A stretch of 13,341 nt of DNA from Candidatus Aminicenantota bacterium (GCA_030633795.1 DAOWCB010000010.1:1-13341); one strand, 5' to 3'. Counted from the stretch's first letter, positions 1 through 6,737 are shown. Notes: generated by a model from the letters alone, not told the origin. Program-made: numbers and translations.

Positions 1-366
1 CAGGGTTCCTTCCAGCTTTCCCTCGACCAATTTGAGTTCCGCTTTCACAATATTTTCATACCCATCGGGGGGGGGGGGTATATTTGTCTCAAAAGACAAA
101 TGTGTGCCATCGAATTCTATGTTTTCAAGAGGCACATCTGAAAAAAATCCGGAAGATTCACTGATCGAACCCTTAAATCCCTCATCGGTTTTTTCGATGG
201 AAAAAGAGAGGTAATAGAACTCGCCTCCTACATCCACTTCCATCTCCCAATCGCCGAGGATCTTTCCATAATCAACCGTGTCCTGGCCGTTCAGATGAAA
301 CGAAGCACAAAACCCTATCCAAATAATAGCAATAGCCAAGATTGTAAAAAGACTTTTTTTTATCAT
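1..366 (-). CDS. Secreted hypothetical protein, N-terminal part (3' end beyond window)
   Basis: The reading frame is open from an ATG at 366 to the left edge, giving 122 visible residues. An AAAGGAG box lies 9 bases upstream of the ATG, which fixes the start. Residues 1-22 look like a Sec signal peptide: two lysines after the first residues, then a long hydrophobic stretch (LFTILAIAIIWIGF). The cysteine at 20 is preceded by Phe, so a lipobox is unlikely. The mature part has short alternating segments with W40, repeated Gly and 'FKGSISE', 'LKLVEGKLEGTL' strands. This resembles the small beta-rich domains of the 'weight of G-x-W ... l-x-G-x-l' type that follow secreted hydrolases in some environmental bacteria; that likeness is inference only. 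Residues 97-100 are four prolines encoded by twelve consecutive C bases (G 67-78 on the plus strand). The frame stays open and protein-like on both sides of this tract, so the tract is in frame here. No function is assigned. Confidence 0.75.
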   Translation of the reverse strand, partial: MIKKSLFTILAIAIIWIGFCASFHLNGQDTVDYGKILGDWEMEVDVGGEFYYLSFSIEKTDEGFKGSISESSGFFSDVPLENIEFDGTHLSFETNIPPPPDGYENIVKAELKLVEGKLEGTL

Positions 367-447
367 GCTATTTAGCTCCTTTCCTCCCCGAGATATTTCC
401 CGATTCGGAATTTCTGCCTGCTAATAAGAAAAAGCCAAGACAATCAT

Positions 448-696
448 CCTGAACTATTCATCAAAAATGCCGATGCCTTTTTTACTTCAGCAATATCAGG
501 AACTTACCCTGACATTGCTGATAAAACTTTTCAAGAAGAATCTTTTTATATTAATCGGCATTTTTCACCCTTATGGGAAACCCGGCGAACCGATCTTACT
601 GCATCTGCTTTGTTGTGACCCATTTGCGGTGGACAACCACAGCTGCATGGGCCACGCCTCTCATCTGCAGCAACCTAGGTCCGTGAATAATCCAGG
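448..696 (+). repeat. Dispersed repeat with terminal inverted repeats, copy 1
   Basis: The ends are CCTGAACTATTCA (448-460) and TGAATAATCCAGG (684-696), which are inverted repeats matching at 11 of 13 positions. Inside is a perfect 12-bp inverted pair, AAAAATGCCGAT (463-474) and ATCGGCATTTTT (554-565). Nested within it is a 13-base hairpin with arms 488-500 and 508-520, one mismatch and a 7-base loop. The right half from 568 (CCCTTATGGGAAAC...) matches the copy at 10270-10506 at about 52 of 63 positions by hand alignment. Both copies face the same way. No transposase is encoded, so it resembles a MITE or another non-autonomous palindromic element. It fills most of the gap between the stop of the lipoprotein gene and the start of the leftmost gene. 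Short ORFs inside it are not supported as genes. Confidence 0.75.
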
Positions 697-750
697 ATAT
701 AAGACTCTCTTGGCTCAAAGATGATATATGACTATGCCTTGAATAAGGTA

Positions 751-769
751 GCTGTTTTACTAGAACAGC
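751..769 (-). other. Hairpin spanning the lipoprotein stop codon
   Basis: GCTGTT (751-756) and AACAGC (764-769) form a perfect 6-bp stem with a 7-base loop that includes the stop codon at 760-762. No run of T follows on the minus strand, so it is at best a weak or Rho-assisted terminator or an mRNA 3'-end stabiliser. Confidence 0.3.
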
Positions 770-1509
770 CCGGCAAAAACCATATCGGCATGGAACATCT
801 CTCTTGTTCTGCGTCTTTGGCTCCAATCCACAGTTTCTTTCACCTTCAAATAAAACCAGAATTTATCGAAATGCCCTAATTTTCCCAAGTAGAATTGGCT
901 AAAGTCTGTGTAGCTGTCTACTAATATTTTGCCGATCTCTTTGCCCTCGTCGTCAAAAACAGCGATTTTATCACCTGTATCGTACTTTTCTAAACTCCCA
1001 TAGACCTTGGCTTTTTCATTCTGTTCCCAAACATCTTTTTTGTCATAAGAAAGATCGGCGAGTACGACAAATTCTTTCCTGGCACCGAGATCCAGATAAT
1101 CTTCAAGAACCGGCTCCTCGGTACGTGTGAAGATGTTAGTCCAATCACCACTGTCTCCTATCACCTCAAGAGCATTGGCCAAGAGAATGGACGGCATATC
1201 CGGAGATATGGTTCCTTCTCCCCGAACTTCCTTATCGATCAAACTCTCCAAGGTACCTGACTCCAAATCTCCTTGAATCACGACATCAAAACCACTGGCT
1301 TCAGGAAGAAACACATACTTGCCCACAACAGCTTTAACGGTTCCTTCAAAGGGCATAATCCCTTCTAGAATCCCCGCTGCTTCTTCTCCTATTGCACCTT
1401 CATCAGCTTTTTTACAGGCTACAGATCCCAACGCTATCAAAAGGAAAACAAGCAATATCATCCCTATAAACCGAGACACCTTATCGGTTTTGTTCGTTTG
1501 AATAGCCAT
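760..1509 (-). CDS. Predicted lipoprotein of unknown function
   Basis: This 249-residue protein starts at an ATG preceded by GGAGG eight bases upstream. Residues 1-31 form a lipoprotein signal: a basic N-region (K7, K10, R13), a hydrophobic core (IGMILLVFLLIALG) and the lipobox-like SVAC with Cys32 as the predicted lipidated residue, followed by KKADE. The mature part has two portions. Residues ~52-120 contain short beta-like strands (FEGTVKAVVGKYVFL, FDVVIQGDLESGTL, EVRGEGTI) that could be a small OB-like barrel. Residues ~135-249 contain FVVLADLSYDKKDVW, KAKVYGSLEKYDTG and KIAVFDDEGKEIGKILVDSY, also beta-rich. I do not recognise a named family. It has its own candidate promoter at 1616-1644 and a roughly 100-base leader. 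The next gene in the same direction, the secreted protein at 1-366, is separated from it by the repeat element, so the two may not be co-transcribed. Confidence 0.8.
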   Translation of the reverse strand: MAIQTNKTDKVSRFIGMILLVFLLIALGSVACKKADEGAIGEEAAGILEGIMPFEGTVKAVVGKYVFLPEASGFDVVIQGDLESGTLESLIDKEVRGEGTISPDMPSILLANALEVIGDSGDWTNIFTRTEEPVLEDYLDLGARKEFVVLADLSYDKKDVWEQNEKAKVYGSLEKYDTGDKIAVFDDEGKEIGKILVDSYTDFSQFYLGKLGHFDKFWFYLKVKETVDWSQRRRTREMFHADMVFAGLF

Positions 1510-1582
1510 ATCTTATACCTCCAATGCTTTTGTCCTTGGCTCTGGCGACAATTCCTAACCAGGACTCTACTTTTCTTTTTTC

Positions 1583-1601
1583 TAGGAAGTTTGGGCTTTC
1601 C
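1583..1601 (-). other. Stem-loop in the leader of the lipoprotein gene
   Basis: On the minus strand AGGAA and TTCCT flank a nine-base loop (AGCCCAAAC), between the candidate promoter and the start codon. It is a short stem with no U-tract. A leader hairpin is the most that can be said. Confidence 0.25.
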
Positions 1602-1615
1602 TGGAGCGAAAATAT

Positions 1616-1644
1616 TTTATACCACTGCAGAAAATAAAAGTAAA
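1616..1644 (-). promoter_or_regulatory. Candidate sigma-70-type promoter of the lipoprotein gene
   Basis: Read on the minus strand: TTTACT (1644-1639), a 17-base spacer, then TATAAA (1621-1616). The -10 matches the consensus at 5 of 6 and the -35 at 4 of 6, with optimal spacing. It lies about 107 bases upstream of the lipoprotein ATG at 1509. Confidence 0.5.
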
Positions 1645-2014
1645 GAGGAAAATATCTATGTGGTTTTGTGTTATTGGTTCTCTTCCATATTGTGTGGGTA
1701 AGCTCTAATGGAAAAAGACATCAGGTATGTCCGCAGCGCTATTGAGGATCTAGCCTTCACGAGTTGTTCCTCAAGGGTAACAATATGGGGATATCCCCAT
1801 ATTGTCGGCGATGTTGTATTGAGCACGACTTTGCCAAAGGAGCAGGGATGCGGGCAAGCACGGGAACAGAGGCTGGAGTGGAAGAGAACCTTTTTTTTTA
1901 ATATCTGCCCGTTACGTAAATTTTCTCTCCAGCATAACATTTAACTCTTCTCTCATGACCTTCCTTACCTAAATGTCGGTATTCTTTCCCCTTCGGGCGA
2001 ACCAACCCATAATT
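1645..2014. other. Gene-poor stretch between two minus-strand genes
   Basis: No open reading frame here has a convincing ribosome binding site or recognisable protein. Two overlapping ORFs of 78 and 89 codons exist, one on each strand, and share the peptide TIWGYPH only because the DNA between them is palindromic. The outstanding structure is the palindrome at 1780-1805. It could be the remains of a mobile element, a regulatory region or an undescribed RNA. Nothing in it resembles tRNA or a known riboswitch by eye. Confidence 0.4.
1780..1805. repeat. 26-bp perfect palindrome
   Basis: The half-site ACAATATGGGGAT is followed immediately, with no spacer, by its exact reverse complement. The symmetry breaks at 1779/1806. 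A gapless palindrome this long can be a dimeric regulator operator, a cruciform site or the core of a transposon end. It lies about 210 bases beyond the 3' end of the sigma-54 activator gene and about 270 bases upstream of the lipoprotein gene. Confidence 0.8.
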
Positions 2015-3397
2015 TCAAACATGTTCGTTTTTATGGCCTGCAAGAATGCCATGCTTTTTCATCAGTTTGAAAAGCCCTTGTCTGCTCAGTCCAATCTCTT
2101 CAGCTGTCCGAGTCCGGTTATAATCGCTCCGGACCAATGCCTCGTTCAAAAATTTCTTCTCAAAGTCGGCTTTGGCATGAAAATAATCGTACAAATGAAC
2201 AAAGGTCTCCTTGCTTTTTTTGTGAATTTTTTTGGAAAGATATTCCTCCTTAATAAGGTTGTCCTCTCCACAAAAGATCAAACACCTCTGAATTTCATTC
2301 TGGAGTTCTCTCACATTCCCAGGCCAAGAATAGCTCAACATGAGCTGAAGAGCTCCCTGTGAAAAATAGACTCTCTCCAGTCTCAATTCACAGCAATATT
2401 TTTCGATCAGGTAGTTCATAAGGCATAGGATATCCTCTCTTCTTTTTCTCAAAGGGGATAGAACGACGGACACAATATTCAGACGATAATACAAATCTTC
2501 CCGGAAGCGCCCCTCACGGACTTCTTTTTCGATATCCTTATTCGTAGCGGAAATAAAACGAACATCGACCAATCGCATTCGATTTTCTCCGATTCGACGG
2601 AGCTCTCTTTCTTGGATGACTCGCAGTAGCTTTGCCTGAAGATGCGGAGATAAATCTCCTATTTCATCCAAAAAAAAAGTGCCTTGGTTGGCCTCTTCGA
2701 TAAGGCCAGGTTTCTCCTTCACTGCTCCAGTAAAGGCCCCTCTTGCGTACCCGAATAACTCGCTTTCCAGGAGATGGTCAGGAATAGCTCCGCAGTTTAC
2801 AGCAATAAATTTGCGCGCTTTTCTGGGTCCCGAATTATGGATTGTCCTCGCTACGACTTCTTTCCCTGTGCCGCTTTCGCCAGAAATGAAGACAGGGACA
2901 TTATTATTCTTTACGCAATCGATGAAATGCAAAACACGAAGAAAATCTTGGCTTTTCCCCACAAAACAGGACGGATTTAGCCCGATGGTCTGGGATGAAT
3001 TTATTACATTCGAGCTCCGCCTTAAAATAAGGTTGACAGGCCGTGCAAAAGCGGCCAAGACCTCGATATCCCGGTTGGAATAAATCCCCCCGAGATCTCC
3101 CCTCAGCAAATAGATACTTCCGATAGACTTCCCATTATCCATTAAAGGTAGACAGAGAATATTATCCGAAATCCCCAGACTCTGATCAGATATAATCAGA
3201 GGATGTCCATTTTCGAGGACATCTCTGATAATATCGGCCCTAAGCTTTTTTGCTCCGGCCTCAGGAACAAGCCGTATTTCCTTGTCGATTATCCGGTTCT
3301 TTCGATCAACACAAAGAATCGCACCAAGCTGAGAAGGAATTTCCTGCATGATCACATCCAATATTTTTCCGAGGGGAGATACACGCCTTTCTTTCAT
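2015..3397 (-). CDS. Sigma-54-dependent transcriptional activator with GAF-like sensor domain
   Basis: This 460-residue NtrC-type enhancer-binding protein uses ATP hydrolysis to remodel sigma-54 RNA polymerase at distant promoters. Residues ~1-130 resemble a GAF domain (PLMDNGKSIGSIYLL), not a phosphoacceptor receiver, so it probably senses a ligand or partner protein. The AAA+ core carries Walker A GESGTGKE (173-180), the sigma-54-contacting GAFTGA loop (220-225), Walker B FFLDEIGDL (241-249), the RFREDLYYRL arginine-finger region (297-306) and WPGNVREL (358-365). Residues ~420-450 form a Fis-type helix-turn-helix (NRTRTAEEIGLSRQGLFKLM). All catalytic motifs are intact, so it should be active. 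No start codon lies between the upstream in-frame stop and the ATG at 3397, although the ribosome binding site is weak. It follows the TPR gene by 123 bases in the same direction. I saw no -24/-12 promoter in the window, so its targets probably lie elsewhere. Confidence 0.95.
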   Translation of the reverse strand: MKERRVSPLGKILDVIMQEIPSQLGAILCVDRKNRIIDKEIRLVPEAGAKKLRADIIRDVLENGHPLIISDQSLGISDNILCLPLMDNGKSIGSIYLLRGDLGGIYSNRDIEVLAAFARPVNLILRRSSNVINSSQTIGLNPSCFVGKSQDFLRVLHFIDCVKNNNVPVFISGESGTGKEVVARTIHNSGPRKARKFIAVNCGAIPDHLLESELFGYARGAFTGAVKEKPGLIEEANQGTFFLDEIGDLSPHLQAKLLRVIQERELRRIGENRMRLVDVRFISATNKDIEKEVREGRFREDLYYRLNIVSVVLSPLRKRREDILCLMNYLIEKYCCELRLERVYFSQGALQLMLSYSWPGNVRELQNEIQRCLIFCGEDNLIKEEYLSKKIHKKSKETFVHLYDYFHAKADFEKKFLNEALVRSDYNRTRTAEEIGLSRQGLFKLMKKHGILAGHKNEHV

Positions 3398-3520
3398 CGG
3401 TTGAACTATACTGATAACGATTGCCGCTTTTATCTTTTCTCATAAAAGGGAATAGACAGAAAAGTCCCTACTAAACTCAGATCAGAATTTGTAAAGGAAT
3501 AAAGAGGAAAAATCAAAAAG
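3398..3520 (-). other. Spacer between TPR gene and sigma-54 activator gene
   Basis: This 123-base gap holds only a weak inverted repeat on the minus strand (AGGGA ... TCCCT followed by TTTT, about 3442-3467). It could be a poor terminator, which would leave partial read-through from the ribosomal-protein array into the activator gene. No clear promoter is visible. Confidence 0.25.
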
Positions 3521-5608
3521 TCACTTGGAGGCTTGTTTTTCGATGCTTTTTATCCTAGCTGTGACATCTCCATATTCAGGATTCCATTCTAGGACTTCGC
3601 TGAACAACAGCAAAGCTTTATCCGATTCATTTTTGGCTTCATAAAGGGAAGCTATCTCATACTTCAGAGCATACGCTTGAATGGATTCCGCCCTCACCAG
3701 TTTCATGGCTTTCTCATACCATATAATGGCTTCGCTGAATTCATTCTTGCGTTTGTGGCACTCTCCTAGGTTTGTAAAAGTTTCCACCTCCCATTTTTCA
3801 TCTTGGGAAGCCAACATAAATTCTTTTATGGCATCATCGATGAGATCTTGTTCAAGATAGGCAATCCCCAGATTATATCTCGCTTCTAGATCAGCTGTTC
3901 CAATTTTTTCATCCACCTTTATTTTGAAATCTGAGACAATCGATGACAATTCTTTTTCGACGACTGTGGTATCCCCTCTTGTTTGCTGGTAAAAGATTTG
4001 TTTGATCGCCTCCAACTCTTCCTCGAGCTGATTGGAAAGGTCAAAGTACTTCTTTTCGCCTGTCTCTTGAGAAACAAGGGGAACGATATCTGTATCGGCA
4101 AAAATCTCAGCAGATGTGAGCTTTTCGCCCCCTTCAAACAATTCTGTATCTTTCTCAGCTACTTTCTCGACTTGCTCGATAATTTCTTCTTCCTTGACCT
4201 GGGATGCGATGGCTCCTAGTTCTTTGATCTTTTCATTGATCTGCGTGTCATCAGGAAATTTCACCTTGAGATCTTCTAGAATTCTTTTGGCGTTTCTGAT
4301 CAATCCCTGGTGGATTAACTGGTCTGCTTTTTCCAATTTTATTGCAATAAAATCATCGGGAGTCTCTTCGGCTGCCTCGGAAATGGCTGGTTCAGACTCG
4401 ACTATTTCAGTTTCGGATTCCTCAGGTTCGACTGTTTCAGAGGACACTTCCAAAGGAATAGGTTCGACCTTTTTCTCTTCAGGCTGGAAATCTGGGAGTT
4501 CTTCTTCGAGAGCTGCTATTTTATCCTTCATCTTTTTCTTCTGGTATTCCTTCATAAGCCGGTGGGCAACGATCTCGTAGCTCTTCTTCTGGTTTTTCTC
4601 CCGGTAAATGTGGGCTAGCTTTTCCAATGATGGGAGATGATCTTTTTTGGCCAGCAGGATCAGACCGAGGAGTCCGATCGCTTTGTCTTCCTTGTGTTTT
4701 TTTACAAGGGTATCAACAAGAGGCTGGTAGAGTTCGAGAGCTTTATCATGTTTATTCTTTTGTATATGTATTCGCCCCAATCTAACTCTTGCTTCGACTT
4801 CCTTGGGCTGAATGGAGAGGATTTTTTTGAATATTTCCTCTGCCTTCTTCAGCTCTTTATCTTCAAAACACAAGTTGCCCAAAAGATACAGAGCTTTTAA
4901 ATTTCCACTATCTTTCCTTAGGATCTCATTAACTAGCTTCAGGGCTTCTTTCTTTTTTTTCTCCTGTTTGAACAGATCGATCATGTTTTCCAATGTTCTG
5001 GGATGATCTTTGTTCAAGGATCTCGCTTTTTTGAGAATCTCATCTGCCTCTTTAAGGACATTCATCCGCATCTTGAATTCAGCTGCCTCATTAAGTTCTT
5101 CTACCGCTTGGTCGACATAATTCTCTTTGATGAAAAGCTCGGCTAGGTTCAAACGAGATTCCACATCGTCACTATCCAATTTCAGCAATCTTTTATAGAT
5201 TTCAGCAGCATCTTTCGGCTTGTTTTTTTTCGTCAGCTTTTCAGCAAGGTTTGAATACTCCGCCTTTGCTTCGTTCACGAATCCTCGATCACAATAAAGA
5301 TCCGCCAATTTTTTTAGTGTCTTCAGATCGTCGGGCACAAGCCGGCTGATTCTTTTATAAATGGCAATAGATTTGGTGAAAATCCCTTTTTTTTCAAAAT
5401 GAGCAGCAATTTTTTTAAACTCACCGACAGCTTTATCTTTTTTGTTTGCCTTGATAAACAAATCCCCAACGATATTCCAGATCTGAACGTCCTGTTCTTG
5501 TCCTGATAACAGCTTTTGATATTCTATGATGGCTTCTTCATACTTTTCCTTCTTGATATACTTTTCGGCAAGCGCTTCAATCTTGGATCTGTCTTTTTTT
5601 TGAATCAT
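3521..5608 (-). CDS. Large cytoplasmic tetratricopeptide-repeat protein
   Basis: This 695-residue protein has no signal peptide. Residues ~8-370 are a long array of TPR-like helical hairpins (for example YEEAIIEYQKLL, AAEIYKRLLKLDSDD, AEEIFKKILSIQPKE). Residues ~375-420 form a very acidic, low-complexity linker rich in Glu, Pro, Val and Ser. A single TPR-like unit follows at ~422-455, then a conserved-looking segment TSAEIFADTDIVPL (498-511). A C-terminal TPR block (~573-685) contains YNLGIAYLEQDLIDDAIKEF, a pattern I associate with TPR scaffold proteins of Acidobacteria-like and deltaproteobacterial genomes. Such arrays bind partner proteins, and no enzymatic motif is visible. The ATG overlaps the rnhB stop in an ATGA junction, which implies translational coupling and co-transcription with the upstream translation genes. 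The neighbouring sigma-54 activator might work with it, but the sequence does not show this. The specific role is unknown. Confidence 0.9.
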   Translation of the reverse strand: MIQKKDRSKIEALAEKYIKKEKYEEAIIEYQKLLSGQEQDVQIWNIVGDLFIKANKKDKAVGEFKKIAAHFEKKGIFTKSIAIYKRISRLVPDDLKTLKKLADLYCDRGFVNEAKAEYSNLAEKLTKKNKPKDAAEIYKRLLKLDSDDVESRLNLAELFIKENYVDQAVEELNEAAEFKMRMNVLKEADEILKKARSLNKDHPRTLENMIDLFKQEKKKKEALKLVNEILRKDSGNLKALYLLGNLCFEDKELKKAEEIFKKILSIQPKEVEARVRLGRIHIQKNKHDKALELYQPLVDTLVKKHKEDKAIGLLGLILLAKKDHLPSLEKLAHIYREKNQKKSYEIVAHRLMKEYQKKKMKDKIAALEEELPDFQPEEKKVEPIPLEVSSETVEPEESETEIVESEPAISEAAEETPDDFIAIKLEKADQLIHQGLIRNAKRILEDLKVKFPDDTQINEKIKELGAIASQVKEEEIIEQVEKVAEKDTELFEGGEKLTSAEIFADTDIVPLVSQETGEKKYFDLSNQLEEELEAIKQIFYQQTRGDTTVVEKELSSIVSDFKIKVDEKIGTADLEARYNLGIAYLEQDLIDDAIKEFMLASQDEKWEVETFTNLGECHKRKNEFSEAIIWYEKAMKLVRAESIQAYALKYEIASLYEAKNESDKALLLFSEVLEWNPEYGDVTARIKSIEKQASK

Positions 5609-6231
5609 CCTTTTTCCTGATTCAGGGGGCGGAAAGAAAACCTATGAAAAACAGTCGGGCCTTTTTCATCAAGAGCTCGAAAATGATCCTTTGTCCCGTA
5701 TCCTTTGTGTTTGGCAAAAGCATATCCTTCATAAACATCATCCAGGTTGCTCACCATTTGATCGCGAAGAACTTTGGCGACAATCGAAGCTGAGGCAACG
5801 GAAATACTCCTCCGATCCCCTTGACGCAACCCCAACTGATCATGATGTATTCCGGGAAGCTGGAATCCATCCACAAGAAGAAAATCTGGGCAAAAGGACA
5901 TTTTTTTGACCGCTCTCCTCATCGCCTCAAACGAGGCCGCGTGTATATTTTTCTTATCGATTTCTTTGTTTGTCGCCATTCCGATTCCGACAGCCTTTGC
6001 CGTAGCCAAGATGGCTCTAGCCAATCTTTCCCTTTTCCTGGGAGTGAGAAGCTTGGAATCATCGATCTCAAATAGCCAAGCTTCTTGGTTGTTTCTGATA
6101 AAATCATCCAAAAACATCACAGATGCAGCAACAACGGGGCCAAAAAGAGCCCCTCTTCCTGCTTCATCGATACCCGCTATGTTTTCATAGCCTTTTTCGA
6201 GCAAACCTTCTTCTATACGAAAATCCGCCAC
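5605..6231 (-). CDS. rnhB: Ribonuclease HII
   Basis: RNase HII cuts the RNA strand of RNA:DNA hybrids and starts removal of misincorporated ribonucleotides from DNA, in the cytoplasm. The 208-residue length is normal for the family. GIDEAGRG (20-27) supplies the first catalytic Asp and Glu (D22, E23). DSK lies at 58-60, VDG (120-122) supplies the third carboxylate, and QGD (137-139) followed by SVASASIVAKVLRD matches the fourth-carboxylate region. KHKGYGTKDH (174-183) is the usual C-terminal signature. The start is a GTG: the next in-frame stop upstream comes before any ATG, GTG or TTG, so this is the only available start, preceded by a weak GGTGG. The position after rplS and trmD is the classic arrangement of this gene. 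It is translationally coupled to the TPR gene through a 4-base overlap. Confidence 0.96.
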   Translation of the reverse strand: MADFRIEEGLLEKGYENIAGIDEAGRGALFGPVVAASVMFLDDFIRNNQEAWLFEIDDSKLLTPRKRERLARAILATAKAVGIGMATNKEIDKKNIHAASFEAMRRAVKKMSFCPDFLLVDGFQLPGIHHDQLGLRQGDRRSISVASASIVAKVLRDQMVSNLDDVYEGYAFAKHKGYGTKDHFRALDEKGPTVFHRFSFRPLNQEKG

Positions 6232-6261
6232 AACTGGACCACCATTTCTATTAAACCATAT

Positions 6262-6298
6262 CCCATTTATTTAGTCGAATTTCCCGCCAATAAATGGG
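6262..6298. repeat. Perfect 10-bp inverted repeat upstream of rnhB
   Basis: CCCATTTATT (6262-6271) and AATAAATGGG (6289-6298) are exact reverse complements with a 17-base loop, 31 bases upstream of the rnhB GTG. It could be an operator, a leader hairpin or an intercistronic processing site. No T-tract makes it a standard terminator. Confidence 0.55.
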
Positions 6299-6343
6299 GG
6301 TATTTCAGAAGAGGACAATTTTTCCTTCGATTCAAACCAGAAA

Positions 6344-6393
6344 ATCCCTCGGATGGGATAGGATGTCCCCCTATGGGACGTCCCCGGTTTTTT
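6344..6393. repeat. Cluster of GGGAC/GTCCC-type palindromes (REP-like)
   Basis: Several small palindromes are packed just after the rplS stop: ATCCC ... GGGAT (6344-6359), GGATGTCCC paired with GGGACGTCC (6361-6369 and 6375-6383, 8 of 9), and the self-complementary GGGACGTCCC (6375-6384). A run of six T (6388-6393) follows on the plus strand, but no plus-strand gene reads into it. Near-palindromic GGGGAC...GTCCCC words are a common style of repetitive extragenic palindrome, often linked with REP-associated Y1 transposases. That link is inference, and no transposase is present here. Confidence 0.45.
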
Positions 6394-6395
6394 GC

Positions 6396-6737
6396 CTATC
6401 TTGCTTCTTTGAGTCTGGCTGCTTTTCCCTTTAAGTGCCGGAGATAATACAGTTTAGCACGCCTGACTTTTCCGCGTCTTACAACTTCGATTTTTTTGAT
6501 CATTTTGGAATGAAGCGGAAAAATCTTCTCTACACCCACTCCAAATGAAATTTTTCGGACGGTAAAAGTAGCACCTACACCTGTTCTCCTTTTGGCGATC
6601 ACATCCCCTCGGAATATCTGAATTCTCTCTTTGTTCCCTTCGCGGATGATCACATGCACTTTAACGGTGTCTCCGACCTTGAATGGATCAAGGTTTTTAT
6701 TTAATTGTTCTTCTTCAACCAAATTCATCAGACTCAT
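6396..6737 (-). CDS. rplS: 50S ribosomal protein L19
   Basis: L19 is a large-subunit protein at the interface with the 30S subunit. The 113-residue length matches the family. Diagnostic segments are FKVGDTVKVHVIIREGNKERIQIFRG in the N-terminal barrel, RRTGVGATFTVRKISFGVGVEK, and the C-terminal basic VRRGKVRRAKLYYLRHLKGKAARL. The ATG overlaps the trmD stop in an ATGA junction, with a purine-rich GGAAGGA box upstream. A second Met at residue 4 is an alternative start. The order rimM-trmD-rplS is conserved across bacteria. Confidence 0.98.
   Translation of the reverse strand: MSLMNLVEEEQLNKNLDPFKVGDTVKVHVIIREGNKERIQIFRGDVIAKRRTGVGATFTVRKISFGVGVEKIFPLHSKMIKKIEVVRRGKVRRAKLYYLRHLKGKAARLKEAR

Noticed and set aside
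467..724. 85-codon plus-strand ORF inside repeat copy 1 (and a similar one at 10291-10473)
   Set aside because: The shared peptide (PYGKxGEPI) reflects shared DNA of the repeat. There is no ribosome binding site, the ORF ends differ between copies, and the opposite strand is equally open.
596..826. Minus-strand ORF over repeat copy 1 with a counterpart at 10435-10656
   Set aside because: The similar short peptides end at nearby stops, but each runs out of the repeat into unrelated sequence and lacks a good start, so coding is not supported.
1708..1944. 78-codon plus-strand ORF across the palindrome
   Set aside because: It has no strong ribosome binding site, no recognisable family, and an equally long ORF on the opposite strand.
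2679..3083. 134-codon plus-strand ORF
   Set aside because: It lies entirely antisense to the sigma-54 activator gene, whose motifs are unmistakable.
4116..4580. 154-codon serine-rich plus-strand ORF
   Set aside because: It is antisense to the acidic linker of the TPR gene; the Ser/Phe bias is the mirror of Glu/Lys codons.
6361..6393. Rho-independent terminator on the plus strand (hairpin followed by six T)
   Set aside because: No plus-strand gene or transcript leads into it; on the minus strand, where the genes lie, no T-run follows the hairpin.
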